Notes under the pieces: generated by a model
What the model was told of the DNA's origin: nothing
Databases searched by the model: none
The model's input: only the letters and a program-made list of their open reading frames with translations
In this document: positions 15,843 to 25,492 of the stretch, piece after piece
Numbering within the stretch: position 1 is the first letter of the stretch
Layout of the letters: the number at the start of each line of letters is the position of its first letter
Source: Ruminococcus flavefaciens
GTDB taxonomy: Bacteria > Bacillota > Clostridia > Oscillospirales > Ruminococcaceae
Reading direction: 5' to 3'
Length of the DNA stretch: 64,000 nt
Assembly: GCA_023667045.1 (NCBI GenBank)
Contig: JAMPAU010000001.1
Coordinates: 713,819 to 777,818 of the forward strand
Made by a program: the position numbers and the translations under genes

Positions 15843-16258
15843 TCACTCCTTTATTAAAATTTTACCATATATTAGTGGCACATATACTTCCTTCCGGAAT
15901 AAGCGCAATGTCTGCCGGTTTTCTGTGGCTTCTGCAAATACCTGCTCTTTTGTTTCGTTTTCCGGATATATCTGTTTACCCTCGAATGATGTAAGCAACT
16001 GTATTACAAGATTTACATCTGTCGCAAAAAGCTCAGAATTTTGCAGACGGCTTTTATCAAACAAGCTATGTATTAAAATTTCTTTTTCGCTGTATTCATC
16101 TACTTCAATAGCGAAACGTCTTTTTAATCCGGTAACATTGTTATAGCCGTTCCGCTCCAGATGTACATACGCTGTTCAAAATTATCAGACGCAGTTTTTC
16201 CGATTTTTATAAGACCGGGAACAACTGTTTCCATTATGTAAATAATTCCTTTTGCCAT
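15843..16258 (-). pseudogene. frameshifted GIY-YIG/T5orf172-type protein
   Basis: The first frame reads MAKGIIYIMETVVPGLIKIG… from an ATG after GGAGATTAAAAA, typical of small GIY-YIG-superfamily (T5orf172) proteins. It stops after about 44 codons. The next frame continues the same protein without overlap: ERNGYNNVTGLKRRFAIEVD onward, ending …VPLIYGKILIKE. A single added base near 16155-16160 restores one reading of about 139 aa. This is either a real one-base deletion or a sequencing error. It sits in the rlmD-Maf gene string. Confidence 0.75.
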
Positions 16259-16261
16259 TTT

Positions 16262-17614
16262 TTAATCTCCTTTGTTACAAGACATAAGAACAACGCACTC
16301 AACGTGCTTTGTACGTGGAAAAAAGTCAGCACCGCATACTTTTTCAGCAGTGTAGCCAAGTTCATTGAAAAGTTTAGCGTCTCTTGCGGAAGTAGCAGGA
16401 TTGCATGAAATCATTACTATTTTTTCCGGTTCAGCCTCTGCAACAGTCCGGATGGTCTCCGGCGAACAGCCCTTACGTGGCGGGTCGAGTACTATTATAT
16501 CCGGATTTATATTAAGTCTTTTAAAGACTTCTCCGGCATCACCGCAGTGAAACTCAGCGTTTTCTATATTGTTGGCGACTGCATTTTTACGGGCGTTTTC
16601 CACTGCTTCCGGAATAACTTCTACTCCAATAACTTTCTTTGCATTTTCTGCCATTGAAAGACCAATAGTACCTGCTCCGCAGTACAGGTCGGCGATAACT
16701 TCATTTCCGGACAGTCCGGCAAATTCAAGAGCCTTTCTGTAAATCTTTTCCGCCTGAACAGTATTCACCTGATAAAAAGACAAAGGTGAGATTTCTATTT
16801 TATTACCGCACATAGTATCTGAAATAGTATCTTTTCCGAAAAGAGTAACGCATTTTTTTCCCATAATAACATTAGTCCTGTCGGGATTGATATTCATGAC
16901 TATGCTCTTTATATCCGGAAACTTTTCAGTTATACTTCTGCACATTGCCGAAAACTGTCTTGACACATCTTTTCTTGCCACAAGACATAGCATTATCTTG
17001 CCGGAATAATTTCCTCTCCTTATGTATATATGACGCATTATTCCGGTATGCGTACTTTCTGAATATACAGATATTTTATGTGAATTTATATATTCAAGTA
17101 TGTATTCAATAATATCACGGAAAATCTCCGGCTGTAAAACACAGTCTTTAACCGGAATAACAGTATGAGTACGCTCTGCATAAAAACCGCACACTGCTTT
17201 GCCGTCAGCTACAGTCAGTGGATACTGTGCTTTATTTCTGTAGCGGACTGTTTCTTCTGCTCCTATAAAATCCTCAAATTCCGGATTCAGACCGCCTATT
17301 CTCCGGAAAGCGTCTTTTATTATATCGTTTTTTATTCTGCATTCTGCATCATAGCTCATATGCCGGAAAACACACCCACCGCACTTTTTATACACCGGAC
17401 AGTCAGCGTTTATTCTTTCCGGCGAGGGAGTTATAATTTCACTGATAATGCCGTATGCATAGCTTTTCAGTACCTTTACTATTTTGATTTTTAAAATGTC
17501 ACCTACTGCCGTATCTGGTACAAAAACCGCCATGCCATCCGATTTACAGACACCGTTTCCGTCAGAGGTCATACCGGTTATCTCTGCGGTTATAAATTGA
17601 TTTTTTTCAAGCAT
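16262..17614 (-). CDS. rlmD: 23S rRNA (uracil-C5)-methyltransferase, RlmD/RumA family
   Basis: 450 aa. An N-terminal TRAM RNA-binding domain (residues ~1-60) is followed by an iron-sulfur cysteine set (CPVYKKCGGCVFRH). A SAM-dependent methyltransferase domain then has ADLYCGAGTIGLSMA, DPPRKGCSP and the catalytic Cys in ISCNPATSARD. It converts a uridine in 23S rRNA to 5-methyluridine; the exact position cannot be read from sequence. The ATG follows AAGGAGATAACTGA and lies inside the 3' end of hemZ (25-base overlap), so the two are coupled. Confidence 0.9.
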   Translation of the reverse strand: MLEKNQFITAEITGMTSDGNGVCKSDGMAVFVPDTAVGDILKIKIVKVLKSYAYGIISEIITPSPERINADCPVYKKCGGCVFRHMSYDAECRIKNDIIKDAFRRIGGLNPEFEDFIGAEETVRYRNKAQYPLTVADGKAVCGFYAERTHTVIPVKDCVLQPEIFRDIIEYILEYINSHKISVYSESTHTGIMRHIYIRRGNYSGKIMLCLVARKDVSRQFSAMCRSITEKFPDIKSIVMNINPDRTNVIMGKKCVTLFGKDTISDTMCGNKIEISPLSFYQVNTVQAEKIYRKALEFAGLSGNEVIADLYCGAGTIGLSMAENAKKVIGVEVIPEAVENARKNAVANNIENAEFHCGDAGEVFKRLNINPDIIVLDPPRKGCSPETIRTVAEAEPEKIVMISCNPATSARDAKLFNELGYTAEKVCGADFFPRTKHVECVVLMSCNKGD

Positions 17615-19056
17615 TCAGTTATCTCCTTTTTCTTTTCCATAAGCTTATCGAAACTTCCTATATACTCATACGGAAATTTATAATTGTGTATTCTTGTTAT
17701 CCTGTTGTCCGGATATACAAGTTTTGTGGAAGCACCACTGCCTGCTCCAACTATAGTCTGAGTTTCGTCCATTATGTAGATATTGTAGTAGCTTTCAAAA
17801 CCCTTTTTAGCATAGCCGACGTTTTCAAGATTATCAACTGTATTCTTCTGACGGTACATATAATACGGCAGATAGTCATTACTCATGAGTTTTTCTATGC
17901 TGTAGTCAACCATTTCAGAGGCGGGATTTGTGATATTGGCTTTTCCGTCCGGAAAAAGACTGGCAGAGCGTTTTAAAGTAAGAGTATGTACAGTTATGCT
18001 TTCGGGTGAAATATCAACAATTCTGTCAAGAGTATTCCGGAAACTATTAGCCGTCTCTGTAGGAAGTCCTGCTATTAAGTCTGTATTTATATTTTCAAAA
18101 CCAACTTTTCTTGCAAGCTCAAAAGCCCTGAGAGCGTCTTCACCGGTATGCCGGCGACCTATTACTTTCAGTACGTCGTCATTTAAAGTCTGCGGATTTA
18201 TTGAAATGCGTTCTGCACCGAGTTCCTTTATTATTCGGAGTTTTTCTTCTGTGATAGTATCGGGTCTTCCTGCCTCAAAGCTGTATTCACGGATTTTATC
18301 AAGGTCAAAATTTTTCTGTACGCATTCCATAATAGTGCGTATATCCTCAGCCGGAATAGCACTCGGAGTACCACCCCCGAAATATATAGTGTCGATTTCA
18401 TTTCCGGCTTCTTTTATAATACGGCTTATAATTTCGAGTTCACGGCAGAGACATTTAACATAGTCCGGTATTAATTTACCAGCCGATTCTATCGAATGCG
18501 ATACAAAAGAGCAGTAACTGCACCTTGACGGACAGAAAGGTATTGATATATACAGACTTACAGCCTTGCGGTTTATCTTTTCGATTATCGGCAACTGGTT
18601 TACAGCCGTATCATATGCCAGTTTCAGCTTGTCTGGAGAGAGTTCATATTTTTCCGTAAGGATATTGCTGATTTCTGTAAAGTCTTTTCCCTGTGCGATA
18701 AGTTCGGTTACTTTCTTTACCGGACGTATTCCTGTCATAAGTCCCCACGGCTGATTTATTCCTGTCTTATCCCTAAGAATGTGATATATAATCCTGCACA
18801 ATTCATGCTCTGTATATTTATCATCATCTGTCGGGATATTTTTTTCATTGTGGAAAACTTCCCCGTCAAGCCGTATATCCGCATAAATCCTGTTATTTTC
18901 CACTCCTGCAACAACAAAAGACTCGCCTGTTGCATTCTGTATATCGTCCGAAAAGTTAAATTTTTCTGTCTGAAAAAACATTTTCAAAGTGGACTCAATT
19001 TCATATTTAAAAGAATTGCCGATTAAGATAACCGGCATTTTAAAAAGATTATTCAT
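17590..19056 (-). CDS. hemZ: HemZ-type radical SAM protein (coproporphyrinogen dehydrogenase family)
   Basis: 488 aa. An N-terminal domain of ~150 residues typical of HemZ is followed by a radical SAM core with the iron-sulfur motif CPSRCSYC and IDTIYFGGGTPSAI, then SINPQTLNDDVLKVIGR and a HemN-type C-terminus. The usual annotation is oxygen-independent coproporphyrinogen III oxidase, but HemZ activity has not been firmly shown, so the function is inferred from the family. The start is the ATG one base after the stop of the hydrolase gene upstream; an in-frame ATG 17 codons earlier would overlap that gene. Confidence 0.85.
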   Translation of the reverse strand: MNNLFKMPVILIGNSFKYEIESTLKMFFQTEKFNFSDDIQNATGESFVVAGVENNRIYADIRLDGEVFHNEKNIPTDDDKYTEHELCRIIYHILRDKTGINQPWGLMTGIRPVKKVTELIAQGKDFTEISNILTEKYELSPDKLKLAYDTAVNQLPIIEKINRKAVSLYISIPFCPSRCSYCSFVSHSIESAGKLIPDYVKCLCRELEIISRIIKEAGNEIDTIYFGGGTPSAIPAEDIRTIMECVQKNFDLDKIREYSFEAGRPDTITEEKLRIIKELGAERISINPQTLNDDVLKVIGRRHTGEDALRAFELARKVGFENINTDLIAGLPTETANSFRNTLDRIVDISPESITVHTLTLKRSASLFPDGKANITNPASEMVDYSIEKLMSNDYLPYYMYRQKNTVDNLENVGYAKKGFESYYNIYIMDETQTIVGAGSGASTKLVYPDNRITRIHNYKFPYEYIGSFDKLMEKKKEITECLKKINL

Positions 19057-19057
19057 A

Positions 19058-19687
19058 TTATTTTCTGAATCTCCTAAAATATGGATTAGATTTTTTTTCG
19101 TATTCAAGTTCGGTCTTGTCGCCGTGACCTGTCAGTATTGTATAGTTTCCGCTGATTTTATAAAGTCTTTCAAGCGAATCAATCATAAGCTCCGGACTAC
19201 TGCCTGCAAAGTCAGTTCTGCCTATTGAACAGCAGAAAAGCGTATCGCCGGAGAATATAGTATCATCGCATATATAGCACACGCTTCCCATAGAATGACC
19301 AGCAGTATGCATAACTCTAAATTCATACTCGCCGTCTGTAATAACATCGCCGTCATGAATAACTGTATATCTGCTTACCGGATTAAACTTCATGCATGAG
19401 ATTGAATCAGCCAGTGAAAGCCCTGCACTGTTGAGCATGGGAGCGTCATTTTCGTGAATAAAGACCTCTGCCCCTGTCTTAACGGCGACTTCCTCAACGC
19501 CGTTCATATGGTCAAAATGTCCGTGAGTGAGAAGTATCTTACTGAGCTTTAATTTTTTCATATTAAGGAACTCCAGTAAAAGCCTTGAATCACCGCCGAT
19601 ATCTACAGCCACACACTGATTAGGGGTGGTTAAGGCTATGTGGCAGTTGGCACGGAGTTCACCAAGCTGTAATGTATTAACTATCAT
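19058..19687 (-). CDS. metallo-beta-lactamase-fold hydrolase (glyoxalase II-like)
   Basis: 209 aa with the binuclear metal motif THGHFDHMNG (HxHxDH) near residue 75, AGHSMGSVCY, FSGDTLF and TGHGDKT, all in the expected order for the short glyoxalase II-like branch. It probably hydrolyses a thioester of low-molecular-weight thiol conjugates; the substrate is unknown. The ATG follows AAGGAGGTCGATAAATTT. It is the first gene of a coupled set with hemZ and rlmD. Confidence 0.88.
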   Translation of the reverse strand: MIVNTLQLGELRANCHIALTTPNQCVAVDIGGDSRLLLEFLNMKKLKLSKILLTHGHFDHMNGVEEVAVKTGAEVFIHENDAPMLNSAGLSLADSISCMKFNPVSRYTVIHDGDVITDGEYEFRVMHTAGHSMGSVCYICDDTIFSGDTLFCCSIGRTDFAGSSPELMIDSLERLYKISGNYTILTGHGDKTELEYEKKSNPYFRRFRK

Positions 19688-19708
19688 AAATTTATCGACC
19701 TCCTTGAA

Positions 19709-19987
19709 TTAATCAAATAATGTTTCCCAGTGTCCAGTGTTATTTTTTTCTTCAGCCAAATCCAGCAGTAACATCAAGTCCGGATTCTTCTTTTACTTCC
19801 TTTACTGTATTTTCTGCCACTGACATATCCCCATTACACCAACCGTTTTGTAGCTTATCATTTCTGCTGAAATATCCCTTATTCTTTGATAGCTTTCAAT
19901 ATCAAATTTATCTTTTCCATAAAAAAGACCGCTCTGGGCAACAGACTGTAATTCTATTGCCCAATGCAACCATTTTTGTCAATTCAT
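19709..19987 (-). pseudogene. decayed NUDIX hydrolase
   Basis: Three blocks of one NUDIX protein remain on the minus strand. The N-terminal domain (QKWLHWAIELQSVAQSGLFY… to …AEMISYKT) is followed by a piece of the NUDIX box region (WCNGDMSVAENTVKEVKEES, then GLDVTA) and the C-terminal end (NNTGHWETLFD-stop). There is a TGA as third codon, an internal deletion with frame change, and a second deletion before the tail. It fills the gap between rel and the hydrolase gene. Confidence 0.75.
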
Positions 19988-19997
19988 GCTTCCCGTG

Positions 19998-22274
19998 TCA
20001 TATAGAGGCACGCTCAACAGATATTACGCCCTTTATTCTTCTCAGCTTGTCGAAAAGATTTTTAAGCTGTTCGGTACTGGAAATAACTATAGTACTCTCA
20101 AAGAGTGCGTTTCCGTTTTTCAGCATTCTTGAAGAAGAATGCATTATAGGTACTCTTGCTTCAAGAAGTATTCCGGAAATATCATGCACAAGACCTACAC
20201 GGTCAACGGCGATAACCTCAAAGCTTGTCTGTAGCTGTGAGTTGCAGTCTTCAGACCACTGTATATCATACCACCTGTCCAGCTCCTCCGGAATATTTCT
20301 TCTGACAGCTGACGTATAGTTTGTACACTTTGTAGTATGTACTGAAATTCCGTATCCTCTTGTTATATATCCCACAATATTGTCGCCGGGCAGAGGATTA
20401 CAGCACTGTGCAAACTTAACGGCGAGGTCTTCAACCTTGTCAAGTATAATGTTGTTTCTTCCAGAAGTCTTAGACTTTACAAGAGGAAAAACAGACTGTT
20501 TGCTCTCTGTATTTTCGTACATCTTCTGATATTTGTCTTTAAGACGGAGAATAATTTTAGAAAGGGAAATACCGCCGTAGCCTATTGAAGCATAGAAATC
20601 GTCAATGTTTTCGCAGTTGTATTTTTTCAAGTCATCGCTCAGAAACTCATTGTATTTTTCTTCCGGAAGATTAATTTTATTGCGGATAAACTCATTTTGA
20701 AGCTGAGCCTTTCCCTCTTTTATATTTTCCTCACGGCGTTCTTTCTTAAACCATGAGCGTATCTTTGAGCGAGCCTCAGAGGTTGTGACTATATTCAGCC
20801 AGTCACGGTTAGGACCTCTTTTTTCGTCCTTGCAGGTTAGTATTTCGCACCTTTCGCCTGTCTGGAGCTTATAATCAAAAGGCACAATCTTGCCGTCCAC
20901 CTTAGCACCGGACATCTTATGACCGACTTCTGTATGAATCTTATATGCAAAGTCAATTACATTAGCACCAATCGGCAGAGATATAGGAAGACCTTTAGGT
21001 GTTATTACAGTGATTGTATCTGGTGTGAGGTCTGTTTTTATAATGTCGAATATATCTTCAACGTCGTCGGAAGTCTGTTGCATTTCAATAACCTTGCGTA
21101 CCCATGCAAGACGTTCTTCCATTTTATCCTTGCCTTTGAGACCCTCTTTGTATTTCCAGTGAGCAGCTATACCGTATTCAGCGGTCTCATGCATATCCCA
21201 AGTTCTTATCTGTACCTCAAAGGGTATACCCTCTTTGCCGAGTACGGTAATGTGCAGTGACTGATACATATTTTCTTTCGGACAATGTATATAGTCCTTG
21301 TATCTGCCCGGTATAGGCGTAAACATAGCCTGTATCAGACCAAACACATTAAAACATTCATTTTCGGTTGAAACTATAACACGCACGGCGTACTTGTCAT
21401 AAATTTCGTCAATGGTCTTGCCTTTCAGGAAAATCTTCTTGTAAATGCCGTATATGCTTTTTACACGACCGTCCACGAAAGGCGGTTCAGAAAACATATT
21501 TGAGGACTGAAGATACTGAGAAATACGTGACTTTATAGATTCTATAAAAGCCTCACGTTCTTCTTTTTTGCTTTCAAGGATATTTTCGATTTCGGCATAA
21601 GCATAAGGGTCAAGGTAGTGAAAAGACAGGTCTTCAAGTTCTTCCTTTACCGACTTTATGCCAAGACGGTGGGCAATAGGTGCATAGATATTAAGAGTTT
21701 CATGGGCTATGCGTTTTTGCTTTGCTGTATGGCAGTATTTAAGGGTTCTCATGTTGTGCAGTCTGTCGCACAGCTTTATAATCATAACCCGTATATCATG
21801 AGACATGGCAAGGAGAATTTTACGGATATTCTCCGCACGCTGTTCATTCTTGTTAAGATACGGTACTCTGCCGAGCTTTGTAACGCCGTCAACAAGCAGT
21901 GCCACGTCCTGCCCGAATCTCTTTTTGATGTCGTTAAAGGTAGCCGGAGTATCTTCAACAACGTCATGGAGCAGGGCGGCACATATAGTGTCAGTATCCA
22001 TTCCTAATTCAAGCAGGATATATGCAACGGCGAGCGGATGTGTGATGTAATCCTGACCGGACGAACGTTTCTGACCCCTGTGGGCTTTTTCCGCAAACTG
22101 ATAAGCAGAAATAATCTTGCTGAGGTCGTACTGTTTGTCATCTGTAAGAATCTTCTGGATAAGCGTTTCAATTGTGAAATTGTCATCATAATCCGGAATG
22201 CTTTTCAGAAAATCAGAAGTCATTTCAGAGCCGTTTTCTGCTGAAACAGCGTTTTCAGTTTTTTTAGAATCCAT
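19998..22274 (-). CDS. relA: bifunctional (p)ppGpp synthetase/hydrolase Rel
   Basis: 758 aa. The HD hydrolase domain (HRGQKRSSGQDYITHP and AALLHDVVEDTPAT, residues ~55-100) comes first, then the synthetase domain (GRVKSIYGIYKKI, AVRVIV). These are followed by a TGS domain (DTITVITPKGLPISLPIGA), a zinc-finger-like segment (CCNPLPGD) and a C-terminal ACT domain. It makes and degrades the stringent-response alarmone on stalled ribosomes. The start is the ATG after GGAGAATTAATT; an earlier in-frame ATG overlaps the ribosome site. It follows recJ by 24 bases, the usual Firmicutes order minus apt. Confidence 0.95.
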   Translation of the reverse strand: MDSKKTENAVSAENGSEMTSDFLKSIPDYDDNFTIETLIQKILTDDKQYDLSKIISAYQFAEKAHRGQKRSSGQDYITHPLAVAYILLELGMDTDTICAALLHDVVEDTPATFNDIKKRFGQDVALLVDGVTKLGRVPYLNKNEQRAENIRKILLAMSHDIRVMIIKLCDRLHNMRTLKYCHTAKQKRIAHETLNIYAPIAHRLGIKSVKEELEDLSFHYLDPYAYAEIENILESKKEEREAFIESIKSRISQYLQSSNMFSEPPFVDGRVKSIYGIYKKIFLKGKTIDEIYDKYAVRVIVSTENECFNVFGLIQAMFTPIPGRYKDYIHCPKENMYQSLHITVLGKEGIPFEVQIRTWDMHETAEYGIAAHWKYKEGLKGKDKMEERLAWVRKVIEMQQTSDDVEDIFDIIKTDLTPDTITVITPKGLPISLPIGANVIDFAYKIHTEVGHKMSGAKVDGKIVPFDYKLQTGERCEILTCKDEKRGPNRDWLNIVTTSEARSKIRSWFKKERREENIKEGKAQLQNEFIRNKINLPEEKYNEFLSDDLKKYNCENIDDFYASIGYGGISLSKIILRLKDKYQKMYENTESKQSVFPLVKSKTSGRNNIILDKVEDLAVKFAQCCNPLPGDNIVGYITRGYGISVHTTKCTNYTSAVRRNIPEELDRWYDIQWSEDCNSQLQTSFEVIAVDRVGLVHDISGILLEARVPIMHSSSRMLKNGNALFESTIVISSTEQLKNLFDKLRRIKGVISVERASI

Positions 22275-22298
22275 AATTAATTCTCCTTCCATAAATAA

Positions 22299-24317
22299 TC
22301 AGTTTAGTTTTTTCCTAAGCGAAATAAATACCGGTGCAGAATCAAGGTCTGATTTTTTATCAGTCTTTACACGCTTTATAACGGAAGTTTCAGACGAAAC
22401 CGTGACAAGTCCGAGCTGACGGAGAGCCTCCACAGCTACAGAAAATTTGCAGTAATTGATTTCCGGACAGAACTTCATATATAGTTGGTCGGAAGATATG
22501 CCGGCTTCAAGAATATTCTTGTATATCTTTACTGTATCGTCACGTGTCGGGAGCATACTTCTGTAGTAGTTTGCCGGAAGTTCTTCGCCACGCATAAACA
22601 TCTCAAAGGCGTTCTTTGCAGAAAAGTATTTACTCTGCTCAAATCTTTTCGGTCGAATATCTTCAATAAAGAGATTTACGTTTTTGTTGCCGTTGTATTC
22701 GTTTATACCCAATGTAACAATCATATCGCATATATCTCCGGATTTTACCATAAGAGAAGACGGCGACATGAAAAATGCTAGTGCTTCCACTCTTAAACCG
22801 CCTGTCTCTATACGTAGCTTGCTGTGTTTTCCGTCAGACAGAGATATTATTTCATTAACACGTGCATTGCATATAAGAAAACGTGGCTTTTCGTTTTCAC
22901 AGCCGTAAGGTTCAAGGATTTTCAGATTATCTATACTTTCAACGCTAATCATTTCGGGCGAAAGAATAGCGTCCGCCTTGATAGTAAGCAAAGGCATATA
23001 CTTATGATTTTCAAGGGCGTATTTTTCAATAAGTGCATGAAAATCATCTTTCATACCCTCTTTTATCGTAAAACCGCCTGCTCCCATATGCCCGCCGAAT
23101 TTTTCAAGAGTTTCTGAAGCGTATGTCAAAGCACTGAAAACGGAAAAATCCCCGAAAGCACGAGCAGAGCCTCTTATTTCGCCGTCGTTTTCGGAGGCTA
23201 TAAAGCACGGTTTTCCGAAACGCTCCTGAATGCGTGAGGCGACAATTCCTATAACGCCGTGATGCCAGTTTTTTCCGCAGATAAAGATAACTCTCTCACG
23301 TATTATAGGCGGATTTTCGTCAATCATTTTGTAAATATCGCTGATTACTCCGGACTCTGCACTTTTTCTTTCCTCGTTCAGTTCGTCAAGGTCTTCTGCA
23401 AGATATAAAGCCTCGTCGTATACTTCGCTCAGAAAAAGCTTTGTTGCCATTCTTGGAGAGCCGAAACGTCCGGAGGCGTTTATACGTGGTGCAAGCCTAA
23501 AACCTATCGCTGAAGTATCAATAGCCTTTTTTATCTTGCATACTTCTTTCAGTGCAATAAGCGACGGTCTGTCAGTATTGTCAATAAGTTTCATACCGTA
23601 AGAGACAAGAGAACGGTTTTCACCTGTGAGACTTACAATATCGGCAACAGTAGCTATTGTTGCAAGGTCGCCGAATTGTTCAAGTGCAACGGTATAATCA
23701 CCGCCCTCAATAGCAGAAACGAGTTTAAGGGCAATACCTGCACCGCACATATACTTAAAAGGCGAATTGCAGTCATGACGATGAGGGTCTACTATAGCCT
23801 CAGCACGTGGGAGAGTTTCGCCCTGCTGGTGATGGTCGGTAATGACGAGCTTCATGCCGAGAGAATATATATATTCTGCCTCGTTTATCGCCGATATTCC
23901 GTTGTCAACGGTAAGTATCAACTTTGCTCCGGCTGAAAATATCTCATCTATTGCATTGTTGTTAAGACCGTACCCCTCTGAACGCTCCGGAATATAATAC
24001 ATAACGTCAGCACCTATTTCCGAAAGGTATGAATACATGATAACAGTAGACATAATGCCGTCACAGTCATAGTCTCCGTAAATGCATATTCTGTCATTAT
24101 TGTCAACGGCAGTTGTTATAACGTCAACAGCTTCTTTCATGTCCTTTATAAGAAAAGGGTCTGAAAGTTCTTTTGCTCCGAGCTTGTCAATAACTTCTTC
24201 CGGAGAGGAATAGCCCTGTGAAGCAAGCACCGTTGCCGTAAGCTGTGACACACCGCACTTTGACATAATCTCATGTACAATACTGCTGTCGGGATTCTGT
24301 GCAACCCATTTTTTCAT
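22299..24317 (-). CDS. recJ: single-stranded-DNA exonuclease RecJ
   Basis: 672 aa. DHH phosphoesterase motifs are in order: ICIYGDYDCDGIMSTV (motif I), VDNGIS, TDHHQQGETLP (DHH proper), VDPH. A DHHA1 domain follows with KFGGHMGAGGFTI, then an OB-fold domain (KLRIETGGLRVEALAF) and a C-terminal extension of ~100 residues. It degrades single-stranded DNA 5' to 3' in mismatch and recombination repair. The start is MKKWVAQNPDS, 6 bases after AAAGGAGG. Confidence 0.95.
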   Translation of the reverse strand: MKKWVAQNPDSSIVHEIMSKCGVSQLTATVLASQGYSSPEEVIDKLGAKELSDPFLIKDMKEAVDVITTAVDNNDRICIYGDYDCDGIMSTVIMYSYLSEIGADVMYYIPERSEGYGLNNNAIDEIFSAGAKLILTVDNGISAINEAEYIYSLGMKLVITDHHQQGETLPRAEAIVDPHRHDCNSPFKYMCGAGIALKLVSAIEGGDYTVALEQFGDLATIATVADIVSLTGENRSLVSYGMKLIDNTDRPSLIALKEVCKIKKAIDTSAIGFRLAPRINASGRFGSPRMATKLFLSEVYDEALYLAEDLDELNEERKSAESGVISDIYKMIDENPPIIRERVIFICGKNWHHGVIGIVASRIQERFGKPCFIASENDGEIRGSARAFGDFSVFSALTYASETLEKFGGHMGAGGFTIKEGMKDDFHALIEKYALENHKYMPLLTIKADAILSPEMISVESIDNLKILEPYGCENEKPRFLICNARVNEIISLSDGKHSKLRIETGGLRVEALAFFMSPSSLMVKSGDICDMIVTLGINEYNGNKNVNLFIEDIRPKRFEQSKYFSAKNAFEMFMRGEELPANYYRSMLPTRDDTVKIYKNILEAGISSDQLYMKFCPEINYCKFSVAVEALRQLGLVTVSSETSVIKRVKTDKKSDLDSAPVFISLRKKLN

Positions 24318-24420
24318 ATAAAACCTCCTTTGCAATGAGTAAGTAAATATATTATATCACTGTCCGGTAATTTTTTCAATAGTACAGTAATTAAATTTTT
24401 TCATTAAAATATTATCTGAT

Positions 24421-24450
24421 TTTCTTGTATTATCACAGATTGTATGATAT
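24421..24450 (+). promoter_or_regulatory. sigma-A promoter of the small lipoprotein pair
   Basis: TTGTAT, a 17-nt spacer, then TATAAT (24446-24451 region), divergent from recJ. Confidence 0.65.
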
Positions 24451-24473
24451 AATAATTAAGTGTGAGGTATACT

Positions 24474-24557
24474 ATGGATAATTATTTTTTTGAACATCTC
24501 ACGCACTTTTTTGTAAATAATCAACAAAAAGTGAGGTGGCTTTATGAAAAGATTTAA
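24474..24557 (+). CDS. 27-residue leader peptide overlapping the lipoprotein gene
   Basis: ATG six bases after GAGG. It reads MDNYFFEHLTHFF… and ends …RWLYEKI, with its TAA 11 bases inside the next gene in another frame. A CACTTTTT/AAAAAGTG hairpin inside it (about 24502-24532) runs into GTGAGGTGG, the ribosome site of the lipoprotein. Translating the peptide would open this hairpin, so it is probably a translational coupler. No family is recognised. Confidence 0.4.
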   Translation: MDNYFFEHLTHFFVNNQQKVRWLYEKI

Positions 24558-25017
24558 AGTTATAATTACGGTTATTTTAATTATAATGCTGATGTCTTAT
24601 GTAACAGGCTGTATGCATGATGACAGTGAAGTTTTGGAAAACATAGTATCGGCATCAGATATAGCAAGAATTGAAATAGAGAGTACAAATTATTATCCTT
24701 ATTATTATAGCAAATATATAGTTGATTTCGAAAGCAATACTGTTATGATAACCAGCGGAGACAGTCAAGGCGAGGAAGAAAAAACCAGAAATTTCAGCGA
24801 AGAAAAAAAGGAAAATTTCGTCCGTAAAGCTAATATGTATGGCTTTTTCAACTGGAAAGAATCATATGAACCTATGGGAGAAGTAGATGACGGCAGATGT
24901 GAATACTTCCTTACAATATATAATGACGGCTCACAGCATGAAACATGGTGCGATAACGCCTATCCTATTACATATGACGAAATGTGGGACGCTTTCTTTG
25001 AAATGATAAGGGAGTAA
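24544..25017 (+). CDS. small lipoprotein of unknown function
   Basis: 157 aa. The N-terminus has a basic start, a hydrophobic helix and a lipobox-like YVTGC (Cys23), so it is probably attached to the outer face of the membrane. The mature part is acidic. It shares the block ENFVxKANMYGFF-WKESY and the overall plan with the next gene, so the two are tandem duplicates. I do not recognise the family. The ribosome site GTGAGGTGG is inside the leader-peptide hairpin. Confidence 0.75.
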   Translation: MKRFKVIITVILIIMLMSYVTGCMHDDSEVLENIVSASDIARIEIESTNYYPYYYSKYIVDFESNTVMITSGDSQGEEEKTRNFSEEKKENFVRKANMYGFFNWKESYEPMGEVDDGRCEYFLTIYNDGSQHETWCDNAYPITYDEMWDAFFEMIRE

Positions 25018-25021
25018 GATT

Positions 25022-25492
25022 ATGAAAAAAGTTAAACTTAAAATAATAATTCCGGCACTAATAATGATTGCGGTGACGGTATTTGCAGTGTGGTATTTTT
25101 CTTTTTCTGACAGGAAAAGCCCGTCCGATATAGTAAGCATAAAAATAAGTTCCGAAGCACCACTTTTCAGTCGATATAATAAATATTTCATTGACTTCAA
25201 CAGCAATACTGTTACAAAAACTGAAAGGGACGGCGACGACGAAAAAGAAAAAACTACTCATTTCAGCGACGTGGACAAGGAAAATTTCGTCAATAAAGCT
25301 AATATGTACGGTTTCTTCAGTTGGAAAGAATCATATTTGGGCAAACGTCCTAATGACAATTATCTGATCGGTATCTGTATAACCTATAGTGACGGTTCGG
25401 AGCAGGATATATGCTTTCAAAGTCCGAATATACCACCCAGTTATGAGACAATGCAAGATGTTTTTCTTGAGACTTTCGGCTGTTTAATATAA
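25022..25492 (+). CDS. small membrane-anchored paralogue of the preceding lipoprotein
   Basis: 156 aa. One N-terminal membrane helix (residues ~8-27, IIIPALIMIAVTVFAVWYF) with no lipobox cysteine, so it stays as a signal anchor. The rest aligns with the preceding protein around YFIDFNSNTV, HFSDVDKENF and KANMYGFFSWKESY. It begins 4 bases after the previous stop; ribosome site GGGAG. Function unknown. The duplication with one lipidated and one helix-anchored copy suggests a working pair. Confidence 0.75.
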   Translation: MKKVKLKIIIPALIMIAVTVFAVWYFSFSDRKSPSDIVSIKISSEAPLFSRYNKYFIDFNSNTVTKTERDGDDEKEKTTHFSDVDKENFVNKANMYGFFSWKESYLGKRPNDNYLIGICITYSDGSEQDICFQSPNIPPSYETMQDVFLETFGCLI

